From: Tridacna crocea
Lineage: Eukaryota; Mollusca; Bivalvia; Cardiida; Cardiidae
DNA: 64,000 nt
NCBI GenBank assembly: GCA_943736015.1
Contig: OX031068.1
Span: 33,290,296-33,354,295 of the forward strand
Direction of reading: 5' to 3'
The stretch's first letter is position 1. Each line of letters starts with the position of its first letter. Under the pieces are notes generated by a model that had not been told where the DNA came from, searched no databases, and saw only the letters and a program-made list of their open reading frames with translations. This document shows, piece after piece, positions 53,030 to 61,164 of this stretch. Both the position numbers and the translations under genes were made by a program.

Positions 53030-53098
53030 TGCCTTTCCTCTCTCTTTTGCTCTCTCTTGCTGTCTCTTACTTGCTCTCTCGCTCTCTCTCTCTCTTTG
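53030..53098. repeat. (CT)n-rich microsatellite
   Basis: CTCTCTCTTTTGC...CTCTCTCTCTCTCTTTG. It mimics a polypyrimidine tract before tttgtag, but no homologous exon follows. Confidence 0.8.
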
Positions 53099-53540
53099 TA
53101 GATTTCGTAGTCTCTAGCAAGTCAGATTGTAGATCTGTGCAGGGTTGCAATTTTGTGTCCATTCTCCTCTTACAGTTTTCAACATGTATAACTGAAATGG
53201 AATTAAAGCTCTCCTACAGCTGAATTTGTGTAACTGAAATTTTTTATATTTTTTATAAGCTTAGTTGGATATGTCATGAGTCATGTCCTTTCATTTTTTT
53301 TTTTACCTTGTTGATAGCTATGGCAATGGCTGGAGACATATTCTTTGTCCTTTACCTATTGCAATCATATTAGATATCCCAGATACCTGGGAGAACATTG
53401 TGGCAAAAATTATGTGCTTTTCTGTGTGCCGATAAAAATCTTGCTTTTAACTCTTATCCTGCTTAATAAAACAAATGGAAATTGCAAGCAAATGGTAAAA
53501 GCTCAAATACTGCTTTTTGAAGGTGTTTTTGGAGGAAAGA
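53099..53540. other. Intron stretch
   Basis: No element recognised. Confidence 0.4.
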
Positions 53541-53544
53541 TATA

Positions 53545-53653
53545 TCTTAATCGCACAGTGTAGATCCAAGATCAGACTGCACATTATACGCAGTCAGGTC
53601 TTTTTTCTACATAGTCTGCAAAAGGTTTTGAATCACGTTTAGCAGCTTAAGAG
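53545..53653. repeat. TAGATCCAAGATCAGACTGC hairpin element
   Basis: Hairpin with diverged right arm and the tail TCACGTTTAGCAGCTTAAG. A subtype-C MITE follows directly. Confidence 0.65.
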
Positions 53654-53879
53654 TTAACCCTTTCCCAAACAAGCCCTTGTTTTCACGTGTTTGCAGTGTA
53701 AGTCTTTTGAAAACACTGTGGGAAAAGGAGAAATTGCTCGTAACGAGCAATTTCTCCTTTTCCCAGTGTTTTCTACCCATTTAGAGAACTTTCTGCCATT
53801 TTTATCAAATTTGAAATTGTCGTCTGCAAACTCTTTGAGTTTGGAAGAGTCTAAAATTTATCGTTTGGGAAAGGGTTAA
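53654..53879 (+). repeat. TTAA-hp subtype C, complete
   Basis: TTAACCCTTTCCCAAACAAG to GGGAAAGGGTTAA. Palindrome GGAGAAATTGCTCGTAACG / CGAGCAATTTCTCC; the GTGGG of one arm is shortened on the other. Confidence 0.9.
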
Positions 53880-54065
53880 TTTAAACTCAGATTTTTTTTA
53901 TCTCCATAATTCGATGATTTTTCAGTTTTATCTTATATCCAGCTTACAATTGCTGTCATTCTTACATTAGTTAGAATTGCTTTTTTTCAGACTTTTGTGG
54001 AGACAGATGTTTGTAGCTTAGAGTTTAGTTTTTATAGCATGGTTTGCATGATGAGTGAAATATCA

Positions 54066-54288
54066 TTAATCCTTTACAAGAAGACAAAATTTTGAACGAT
54101 CCATATTGACAGCATCTAGTGGTGATAAAGAAAACTGGAATTTGTCTGTCAAATGGTTGATGTAAGAAACCAGCAAGGGAAAAGAAAAAAATGCTAGCTA
54201 CAAGCATTTTCTTTTCTTCCCACAATATTTTCTATAAAGTGTCTTCCATCAAGGAGGACAAAACATGGATTTTTTTTGGTAAAGAATG
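54066..54288 (-). repeat. TTAA-hp element, old
   Basis: TTAATCCTTTACAAGAAGAC start; AAAAATGCTAGCTACAAGC core; GGTAAAGAATGAA end. Confidence 0.65.
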
Positions 54289-54730
54289 AAGGATAGAAGT
54301 TAAGGGTATAATAACATTAGGATGGACTCATAACATGTGTTTGTTCGGTAAAAAAATTAAGAATAGAAGTTAAAGGTATAATAAAAGATACCTTTCGTGT
54401 ATCTTATTTTATTCAAATAGGTTTAATTGCCTTTGTGCCCATTGCAGATCAAGATAAGGCTGCACAAAACATGCAGCCAGATCCTTGATCTACATTTTGC
54501 TTTGTTACACTTCAGACAAAAGTAACCAAGAAAATACAATTATTTGCGTCATATTTTTAGGATGAAAATGTATGATAGGTTTATTTGGCGATCTTCAGTT
54601 TGATAGAAATTGTAATAATTTTCAGTTTGATGGAAGTTGTAATAATGTGATAATGATAACCTACCAACACCCAGATAGAAATTTATTTCTAGCTTTTTCA
54701 GCCATGGTTTGCATATTAAGTAAACATCAT
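54289..54730. other. Intron stretch with short direct repeats
   Basis: GAATAGAAGTTAAAGGTATAA-like unit occurs twice (54291, 54361), and TCAGTTTGATRGAAGTTGTAA twice (54596, 54623). A CAAGATAAGGCTGCA hairpin piece is at 54445-54495. Confidence 0.5.
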
Positions 54731-55096
54731 TTAACCCTGTACCACACTTGTATATTTATATCCCCGCAAAACAAATATTTTTGGGGTATACTGGAATCAG
54801 CCTGTCTGAGTGTCCGTCCGTGTGTCTGTCTGTGTGTCCATCTGTGTACAAAATACTGGTAATTCCGCTTTATGTCAAAGTGCTGGTGGGGGTATTAAGT
54901 CGCATTCAATAACAGCTCTAGTTTTAATCGTAGACACATCTAAATTCAAAGCAATCTCAGACAATAAATGAGCTCTGAAAACAATGTGAGAAAAAATGAA
55001 AGTGCTGGTTACCAGCAATTTCTTCTTTTACCACATGTTTTTCAAAAGCCTTCATTCCGAGAGTCATTAAAACTAAAGATTGTCTAGCAAAGCATG
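54731..55096 (-). repeat. TTAA-hp element split by a CCCC/GTCCGTCC element
   Basis: The left stub TTAACCCTGTACCACAC is separated from TTAATCGTAGACACATC; the core GTGCTGGTTACCAGC follows. Confidence 0.7.
54755..54923. repeat. TATCCCCGCAAAAC element inside a TTAA-hp copy
   Basis: CCCCGCAAAACAAATATTTTTGGGG hairpin, GTATACTGGAATCAGCC, a GTCCGTCCGTGTGTC run, then the tail CGCATTCAATAACAGCTCTAG. Confidence 0.65.
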
Positions 55097-55104
55097 AAAA
55101 CAGA

Positions 55105-55706
55105 ATTAGGTAGAATCACAGACTACATGACTAAGAAACATGTTAATTTGGTAAGACAGTCTTTTTCTTTTTTAGCAAGAATATGCTACAAAATAGTAGA
55201 ACTAAGATCAGACGAATATTCTGTGTACTTTGATCTTGATCCACACTATACACAAGAGAAACACAGGTCTACTTAGATCTACAGCTAAGGATAATTGTAT
55301 GGAAGTTTGATAGTTCTGTAGAGAAAAATATTGCGTGGAGTGTTTTGAATGTACATGTAGATTAATCTTAACTTATTTTGCTTTGTTTTGTTTAGGTGCC
55401 TGTTGGTTGCTTATATTTTCTTTCTTTCTTGCTTGTCTGTCACAGTAGGTTAGTGTATTTGTATGAGAGTGTTTGAAGTTCTTTTTAACCTGTAAATGCT
55501 TCTGTTGTGTGGTTTACTAAGTTTGTTTGATGTTTTGAATAAGTTTGCTTTGGGCTTCTTAACAAAAGCAAGTTTTTCTCAGTTTGCATTTTAGGATTTC
55601 TCACAAGGGACTTTTGATTTAAAACTTTCTGTGGAAAAGTAAAACAAAAAATGCTTGTAGATGTTGTCAAGGGAAAGAAAAAGCTTGTTGAGTCTAATCA
55701 TCAAAA
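55105..55706. other. Intron stretch
   Basis: Weak AAGATCAGACGAATATTCTG hairpin remnant at 55200-55250; otherwise unrecognised. Confidence 0.4.
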
Positions 55707-56791
55707 GGCCCGGTCACACCGCCCGATTTTTGCTGGAGCGTTCCTTGAACGGTAGGGAAGGGGGCCGAATTTCGACAACGCTCGTCATCGCGCTCAAAAT
55801 GGGAAAAAAATCGAAAACACGGGCGTTGGCTTAGCGGTGCACCCGCTGAAGCTGGTGTTGCTTTAGCGTTGGTTTAGCGGTAGCAAGCGTTGGTTTAGCG
55901 GTGACGCAAGCGTTGGTATAGCAGCGTTCTGTGCATGTGGGCTTTGGCTAGGCGGGGGTATGAAGTTGGTTTAGCGGCATACCGCTTGTGACTACGGAGC
56001 TGAATAGATCGTTTTCAGTATCCACTGTCTGACCCACACAACTCTGTCTCTCCTTCTCTTTCTTCTCCAACAGCTTGTTGCAATCTGGTGAGGTTATGAT
56101 TCTGCTGCTGGACTAGTGCACCAATCATAGCAAGTCTCTCAGCATTCATGGTGATTCAGTTTTACTTTAAATTTGAGCAATTATGATATAGATAAGGTCC
56201 GAACTCAACGGCAGCTCGATTCAAAATGAGCTTCTGGACCATTTCTCCCCGTATTTATAGCTAAATTCTGGTCCCGCTCCAACACCTTTATACCAACGCC
56301 AAACAAAAGTTCATCGCCGCTATGGCTCGCCGCTTCAACGCTCGACACCGTTCCAGCAACCCCGTGTCCGCTCGTAAAGCGCTTACAACCGCTCCACTGA
56401 AGTTTGTGCAACGTTTAATCGCCGCCCGGGCAACGCTGGCGAAGCAGCGGTGGTCCAGCGTTCAAGATTTCTGCGTTGGCCTAGCCGACCCAAGCGTCCA
56501 CAAACTTGCGTCTAGCGGTGCCAAATTTTGAATGGGCGTTGGCGGAGTGGGCGTGAACTTTACGGAAAATTGCCCCCCTCCTCACCGCTCGCAATATTTT
56601 GTGCAGCTCAAAACTTTCGGAGCGGTAGGACGGCGCCTCGAGAAACATCAGCGGTGGCCGAGCGTATACGGCGTTGTTTTTACGGGGACCAACTTTTGTT
56701 AAACGGTGGTGAACGGTTACGAGCGGTGATGAAATTTTTTCATCGCTCCAGGAACGCTTCAGCAAAGTTAGGGCGGTATGACCGGGCCTAA
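55707..56791. mobile_element. CpG-rich TIR element, ~1.08 kb
   Basis: AGGCCCGGTCACACCGCCC at the left and GGGCGGTATGACCGGGCCT at the right are inverted repeats that extend further inward (GCTGGAGCG / CGCTTCAGC). Flanking AAA may be a 3-bp target duplication. The interior is strikingly GC- and CpG-rich, with AGCGTTGGTTTAGCGGT-type short repeats, except for an AT-richer island at 56020-56210. Confidence 0.8.
56015..56149 (-). CDS. Small hypothetical ORF inside the CpG-rich TIR element
   Basis: A 44-codon frame begins MNAERLAMIGALVQQQNHN, continues as an amphipathic glutamine-rich helix and a charged tail (EEREGETELCGSDS) and stops at TGA. It occupies the AT-richer island and may be an exon remnant of a transposon or captured gene. 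Family unknown. Confidence 0.3.
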   Translation of the reverse strand: MNAERLAMIGALVQQQNHNLTRLQQAVGEEREGETELCGSDSGY

Positions 56792-56819
56792 AGATCGATT
56801 TTCCTCCAAAACCATCTTT

Positions 56820-57326
56820 TGATCTATTCCATCTTTTTATTAGACATATCTGTTTGTGTGTGTCTCTATTGCTGTCACTCATTCTGTCCATCAGTTTATC
56901 TTTCTTTCCAACTGTGAGTCTGTTTTCCTGCGTTTCTGTCTCTTGTCTGTCGCTCTTCTTATCCATCCATCTATCCATCCATCCATGCATATCTAGCTTG
57001 CATACTACCACTTCATCTTTCTACCTCTCCTGAAGCTAGATCCATTTATCTCTCTGTTGAACAACTCGTATATTTCTCTGTCTAGCAAACTATCCGTTTA
57101 TCTACCTGTAGCTGGCTATCTTTTCATCCTGCAAATTTTCCATCTACTGTATATATTTCTACTTGTAGGCTTGTATGGACTCTTCTATCCTTCCATCTAT
57201 CTCTCCACTTCCATATCCTGTTGCACCTTGAAAGAGTTAATGCAAAGCTTAAAGCTGGACTGTCTGTTATTTTAATTTGTCTTTGCCTGCAAGGTTTGTT
57301 AGGCATCCTTTGATCATACAATCTTT
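56820..57326. other. Pyrimidine-rich stretch with (ATCC)n
   Basis: ATCCATCCATCTATCCATCC at about 56958-56990 within a TCTGTCT-rich background; no gene. Confidence 0.6.
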
Positions 57327-57640
57327 ATCCTCCGCCAAAAGTGGAGGGATGTAGTCTTTGCCTTGTCCATTTGTCCACCTGTGCAATTATCTGCTTGTCT
57401 ATCTGCACAGATAATTATTTAAACTTCGAACGTGTTCCTTAAGATAGCCTCCCAATACACTTTGTATTGTTTAATGCCATATAATGGAAAAAGGGAGGCT
57501 TAATGTATAATTACATTATGGACCAATAACAAAAAGGCCACATATACATGGAAAACATCGTACCTATTACATACATGTATCAATCACTAAAGGTCTTTTC
57601 GGCAGGGTATATCATCTCAACGAAATAACTTGTTTTCATT
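57327..57640. repeat. CCTCCGCCAAAAGTGGAGGG element, diverged
   Basis: Hairpin head (CTCCGCCAAAAGTGGAG), GATGTAGTCTTTGCCTTGTC, CAATACACTTTG and GGTATATCATCTC, resembling 32205 and 50983. Confidence 0.55.
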
Positions 57641-57687
57641 TTCATCCAAGTTACGTTATTTATTCATTATTCATTTATTCTCAACAG

Positions 57688-57837
57688 CAATTTGAGAACC
57701 AACTGACAGATGACTTTGACATTGCCATAGGTGTTACAGTGTTTGATGTGTCCTTCTTCATCATTATTACAACAATTGGTCTGAACATCATCTTTGGTAT
57801 CATTGTCGATACCTTCTCACAGCTCAGAGATTCAAAG
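57688..57837 (+). CDS. ITPR-like: ITPR-like exon 20: S6 and gate
   Basis: Acceptor ttctcaacag, donor gtaaga; 50 codons, phase 0 to 0. QFENQLTDDFDIAIG is the post-filter luminal stretch, rich in acidic residues. VFDVSFFIIITTIGLNIIFG then IIVDTFSQLRDSK is S6, aligning with IP3R YDLLFFFMVIIIVLNLIFG and VIIDTFADLRSEK. Spacing from HGL to the S6 (V/Y)FD differs from vertebrate IP3R by about one residue, so no missing filter exon is needed. Confidence 0.92.
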
Positions 57838-57882
57838 GTAAGATTTATCTCTATACAAAGCATTTCTATCTTGTGTCCTATA

Positions 57883-58056
57883 AAAAGAGGGCTTTGGAAA
57901 AGGTTGTTAGAAACGGAGAAAATGTTGGTAACCAGCATTTTCTCCTTTCCTCAAAATGTTTTCCACTCTTTTAAAGACAAATATAATCATTTGAGCCATG
58001 TTTAATTTGATATCTAAAAAGGTTTACAAATTGAACAGGCCTAATACAGATTTAAT
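57883..58056 (+). repeat. TTAA-hp element, left end lost
   Basis: GAGGGCTTTGGAAAAGGTTG into a palindrome with mismatches; it starts 46 bp after exon 20. Confidence 0.65.
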
Positions 58057-58269
58057 ACCTAATTGAGGCAGACTTTCTTTTATGCTTAATTTTGCCTCTC
58101 ATTCATGCTAGAAAAGTAGTCAGTGACTTAGAAAAAAGTAGCGTGATTACTTTTGAATTTGAATAATTTATTTTGTATAAAAAGGCTTGGAATTAGAATT
58201 CCAAACTGTATTTGTAATTAATTTGTTCCTCATTTAACTTTGTAGTAATACTTTCTTTTTCACTTTCAG

Positions 58270-58347
58270 TGGGAAATTGACAAAGATATGCAAAACAACT
58301 GTTTTATTTGTAGCAGAGAGAGTTATGATTTTGAAAGACAAGGAGGG
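58270..58347 (+). CDS. ITPR-like: ITPR-like exon 21: zinc-binding linker, CxxC half
   Basis: Acceptor ttcactttcag, donor gtaagc; 26 codons, phase 0 to 0. WEIDKDMQNNCFICSRESYD aligns with IP3R [20 protein letters not shown]. The two cysteines of the C-terminal C2H2-type zinc site (CFIC) are present. FERQGG ends the exon and joins the histidine half in exon 22. Confidence 0.92.
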
Positions 58348-58579
58348 GTAAGCCCAAAAAACCTGTCATGCTTTTGTTGAACTTATTAATCAATCTTGCA
58401 TCAACCATTTTAAGACCAGTAGCATCATGGCAAGGCTGTCTAAGTCTTAGCCGCACTGAAGGCATTCAAGGTCAGGAGATTCACTTTTAAGCCAATTAGC
58501 ATAATTACATTCAGTGTTAACCTGATCAACATATGATATTCCATTCAAGCGTATCAGTATAATAACATTCAGTGTCAAG

Positions 58580-58805
58580 TCAATCCGCATAGTGTTAAAT
58601 TGTAGGACTAATGACCTTGAGGCCCTGGGTTCTAGCCTCATTGGATCCCTTGGGTCGTCCATGGGAATATCCTTGAGCAAGATACTTCAGAGCCCTAGCC
58701 TGCTACTTGAGAAAGCCAGGAAATACATGAATATGTAAGCTGTAGCAATAACATGGCTGAAGTAATCTTGAAAGCAGCATAAAGCACCAATCAGTCAATT
58801 AATTG
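58580..58805 (+). mobile_element. tRNA-derived SINE, second type
   Basis: Head TGTTAAATTGTAGGACTAATG with GGCCCTGGGTTCTAGCC (B-box-like), body GGAATATCCTTGAGCAAG and GAGAAAGCCAGGAAATAC, tail AGCAGCATAAAGCACCAAT. Confidence 0.6.
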
Positions 58806-58998
58806 AAAATCCATCAGCAATTACATTGCAGTGAGGTTAGTATCAAGTGCATCTAAAGAATTGGTTCAATCTTTATTTCCCTGCTGAAAGGCAGAAATAT
58901 ACTCTTCTAGGATTTTCTGTCCATTCATAATTTTTATATATATGTTGTAGAAAAGTGTACCTCCTTTGAGCAAGGATATCATTTTGATTCTTGACATG

Positions 58999-59225
58999 TT
59001 AATATTCTTCCCTAGCAGTGAATTTTAGACTTACAACTTGAGAGCATTCTGCATATGACAAATTTAAAGGTGTCACTATCAAATTTCAGTTTTTGATGGG
59101 AAAGAAAACACTGTGGGAAAAGGAGAAACGGCTGTTTAGCAGCATTTGCTCTTTGTTCCACAATGTTTTGAAAAGGCCTTCCCAATAGGTCGTTAAAACC
59201 AGATGTTTTTTCGGTAAAGGGTTAT
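58999..59225 (-). repeat. TTAA-hp element, diverged
   Basis: TTAATATTCTTCCCTAGC to GGTAAAGGGTTAT; centre ACGGCTGTTTAGCAGC. It ends 69 bp before exon 22. Confidence 0.7.
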
Positions 59226-59294
59226 TCTAGTTTACTACAGTATCATAAGGATTAAGATACCGCATTCTAAATCTCCTGTTTATATATCATCTAG

Positions 59295-59414
59295 GGCTTC
59301 TTGAGGCACGTGAAGCACGAACACAATCAATGGGCTTATCTGTTCTTCTTTATCCATCTCGATGAGACCCGGCCAAATGATTACTCCGCTTTGGAACTCT
59401 TCGTCTATAAATTA
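59295..59414 (+). CDS. ITPR-like: ITPR-like exon 22: zinc-binding linker, histidine half
   Basis: Acceptor atcatctag, donor gtaagt; 40 codons, phase 0 to 0. GFLRHVKHEHNQWAYLFFF matches IP3R FEEHIKEEHNMWHYLCF, keeping both zinc-ligand histidines (H-x4-H). IHLDETRPNDYSALELFVYKL matches [20 protein letters not shown], with the Gly of the TGPESY turn lost. Confidence 0.92.
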
Positions 59415-59927
59415 GTAAGTACTTTTGTAAACTTTTCTAAGTTCGAAAACTTACCGTGTACCTATATAGTGTCTGATAAAGTAGTCCCAAACAAGAAAGG
59501 CATTATGTTTTTAAATGTTGGCAAAGTTGCAAAGAATATGGATTATAATTTTATAAGTATTTTCCATACAAGAATCATCTATTTGATCAAGTAATGATTA
59601 GATGAAAATTTATTTATGAACCAAATGCACCTTTCTTCCCTTACCTTTTTTGTTTGCTTTGGTTTGCATGGTATCTTTCGTTTAAACATTATTGTAATTA
59701 CACTGTGGCAACCAGTACACCTATGCATGCTTTTTCTAGAGTTTCTTTCACCAGCACTTTTAAACAATATTTTTCCCAGGCTATTGGCTACTTTTTTCAC
59801 ATAAAAATCATCAAAAAAAAAGTCAGTGGTGAGAGATGAATGACTACCAGCAATTCTAGGAAAGAAATCTGCCAACCAGGTAATATCAAGTCTTGTTACA
59901 GTACCTACTAGGCTTCAGAGCTTCATG
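59415..59927. other. Intron 22 stretch
   Basis: No element recognised; overlapping open frames on both strands look like chance. Confidence 0.4.
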
Positions 59928-60233
59928 TCAGCCCCAGTAGCTCAGCTGGTAACATGCAGCACTGGAGAACAGGGGTCGTGGGTTCAGTCCTTGGCTAGGC
60001 TAGTTTCTTTTTGAGGACTGATGATAGTCATTGCAACAGAATTCATTCCTATCTCACCATTGGCCATTGTCACGACAATGTATATGTGGGAAAACAGCTA
60101 GTAGCTTGGAAATAGAATTGTTCAAAGTACTGGTAAAAGATTTATCAGGAAAGCATGGATAGGTGTGTGCACTGGCCTTTTTGACATAATAATTAATGTT
60201 GAACACAGCGTAAAACGCCATACAATCAGAGAT
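59928..60233 (+). mobile_element. tRNA-derived SINE, third type
   Basis: GCCCCAGTAGCTCAGCTGG (A box) and GTGGGTTCAGTCC (B box) 40-50 bp apart; body with GTCACGACAATGTATATGTG; tail CACAGCGTAAAACGCC. It is followed immediately by a palindrome. Confidence 0.75.
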
Positions 60234-60285
60234 TTAAGGATGACACACTCAATGACTGATTGAGTGTGTCATCCTTAAATCTCTA
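60231..60285. repeat. Palindrome at a SINE 3' end, ~27-bp arms
   Basis: AGAGATTTAAGGATGACACA and its reverse complement TGTGTCATCCTTAAATCTCT enclose CTCAATGACTGATTGAG. Confidence 0.85.
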
Positions 60286-60380
60286 AAGGAAAGTAAAGTC
60301 TAAGACTGATATATATTTAAAACATTAAATTTTGCCTACAAGAAATTGATAAGGGGCTCAAATGATGGGATTTATCTTTT

Positions 60381-60559
60381 AGTTCTTTACCCCTTTGAAA
60401 ACACTGTAGTTACCTGTATACCAGCTGATCCCCTTTTTGCTACAGTGTTTTCCATCGCTTCCCAGAAAAAAAATCCGCACTTTGAGGCACATCCGAACTG
60501 CTGTCTGCAAATGCTTTGAACTCGGACTAATCAAAAATTTTGTAGAATGGTAAATGGTT
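60381..60559 (+). repeat. TTAA-hp element, old
   Basis: CTTTGAAAACACTGTAG / CTACAGTGTTTTCC arms flank a decayed centre; GAATGGTAAATGGTTG end. It lies 26 bp before exon 23. Confidence 0.6.
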
Positions 60560-60584
60560 GCAACTGACAAGATTTATTCTGCAG

Positions 60585-60719
60585 CTGATGGTAAACAACT
60601 TCGATTTTTTTCCACTAAACCGTGCCTTGTCGCTGGAGAATGAGGAAGACAGTGACGAACAGAGAATGGAACATTTACAACAGCAAATAGATTATCTCGT
60701 CACTAAAATGAAGGAACAG
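60585..60719 (+). CDS. ITPR-like: ITPR-like exon 23: C-terminal acidic coiled coil
   Basis: Acceptor ttctgcag, donor gtaaag; 45 codons, phase 0 to 0. VNNFDFFPLNRALSL corresponds to IP3R RNLDWFPRMRAMSL. It is followed by an acidic run (ENEEDSDE) and a heptad-like helix (MEHLQQQIDYLVTKMKEQ), the tetramerisation coiled coil of the family. A donor rather than a stop shows that at least one more coding exon follows. Confidence 0.9.
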
Positions 60720-61039
60720 GTAAAGTACATCTATCTTTATTGTGTCTAAGCTATTTAAAGCTTTAACACGTCCTTGTGACATATGAGAGTGAATAAGCTG
60801 TGAGTTTTCATACATACGGATCGAGATTTATGCCAGGGTCTGTATTGACCAACCATTCATGATTTGTCTCATTCTTCTGAATTTCTACGTTCTTTAGTTC
60901 TTTAGAATATTTGGTTATAACAGACACATGTGAATAAAGCGGATACTCATTCTGCCAAAAGCCACATTCATTAATAACAGCAGTTAATAACAGCATTTGA
61001 TTAATTTCTTTGAGACCGTTGTACCTATCCATACACTGC
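60720..61039. other. Intron 23 stretch
   Basis: GTCTGTATTGACCAACCATTC at 60840 resembles the end of the 14095-14292 MITE family. Confidence 0.45.
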
Positions 61040-61164
61040 TCAACCTTTAGACTGCTAAGCGCAACTCACTGACCCTTTTTCGGACACTGTAGATAAAGAC
61101 CAGACTGCACCGATCGTGCATTCTGATCTTGAATCTAAACTGTCTGGAAAGGGAATATTTTTTA
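61040..61164. repeat. GACCAGACTGCACC hairpin element
   Basis: ACACTGTAGATAAAGACC and CTTGAATCTAAACTGTC arms; same family as 10905-11065. Confidence 0.65.

Noticed and set aside
53030..53160. Exon after the CT-rich tract ending tttgtag at 53101.
   Set aside because: The following sequence has no similarity to the channel and would disrupt the 19-20 phase; the tract is a microsatellite.
56481..57011. A 176-codon minus-strand open frame.
   Set aside because: It spans the end of the CpG-rich TIR element and a simple-repeat region. GC-rich repeat sequence leaves frames open by chance, and composition is repeat-like.
59928..60010. Possible tRNA genes at SINE heads (also 46265-46335, 10310-10378, 38893-38960).
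   Set aside because: Internal A/B-box promoters are present, but the cloverleaf is not convincing by eye and each is fused to a SINE body and tail.
36419..60719. Assignment of the gene as a ryanodine receptor.
   Set aside because: S6 (FGIIVDTFSQLRD), the HVKHEHN spacing, the NFDFFPLNRALSL motif and the pre-S1 linker are IP3R-like; RyR-like traits are limited to the S4 motif, the acidic S2-S3 loop and the short luminal loop.
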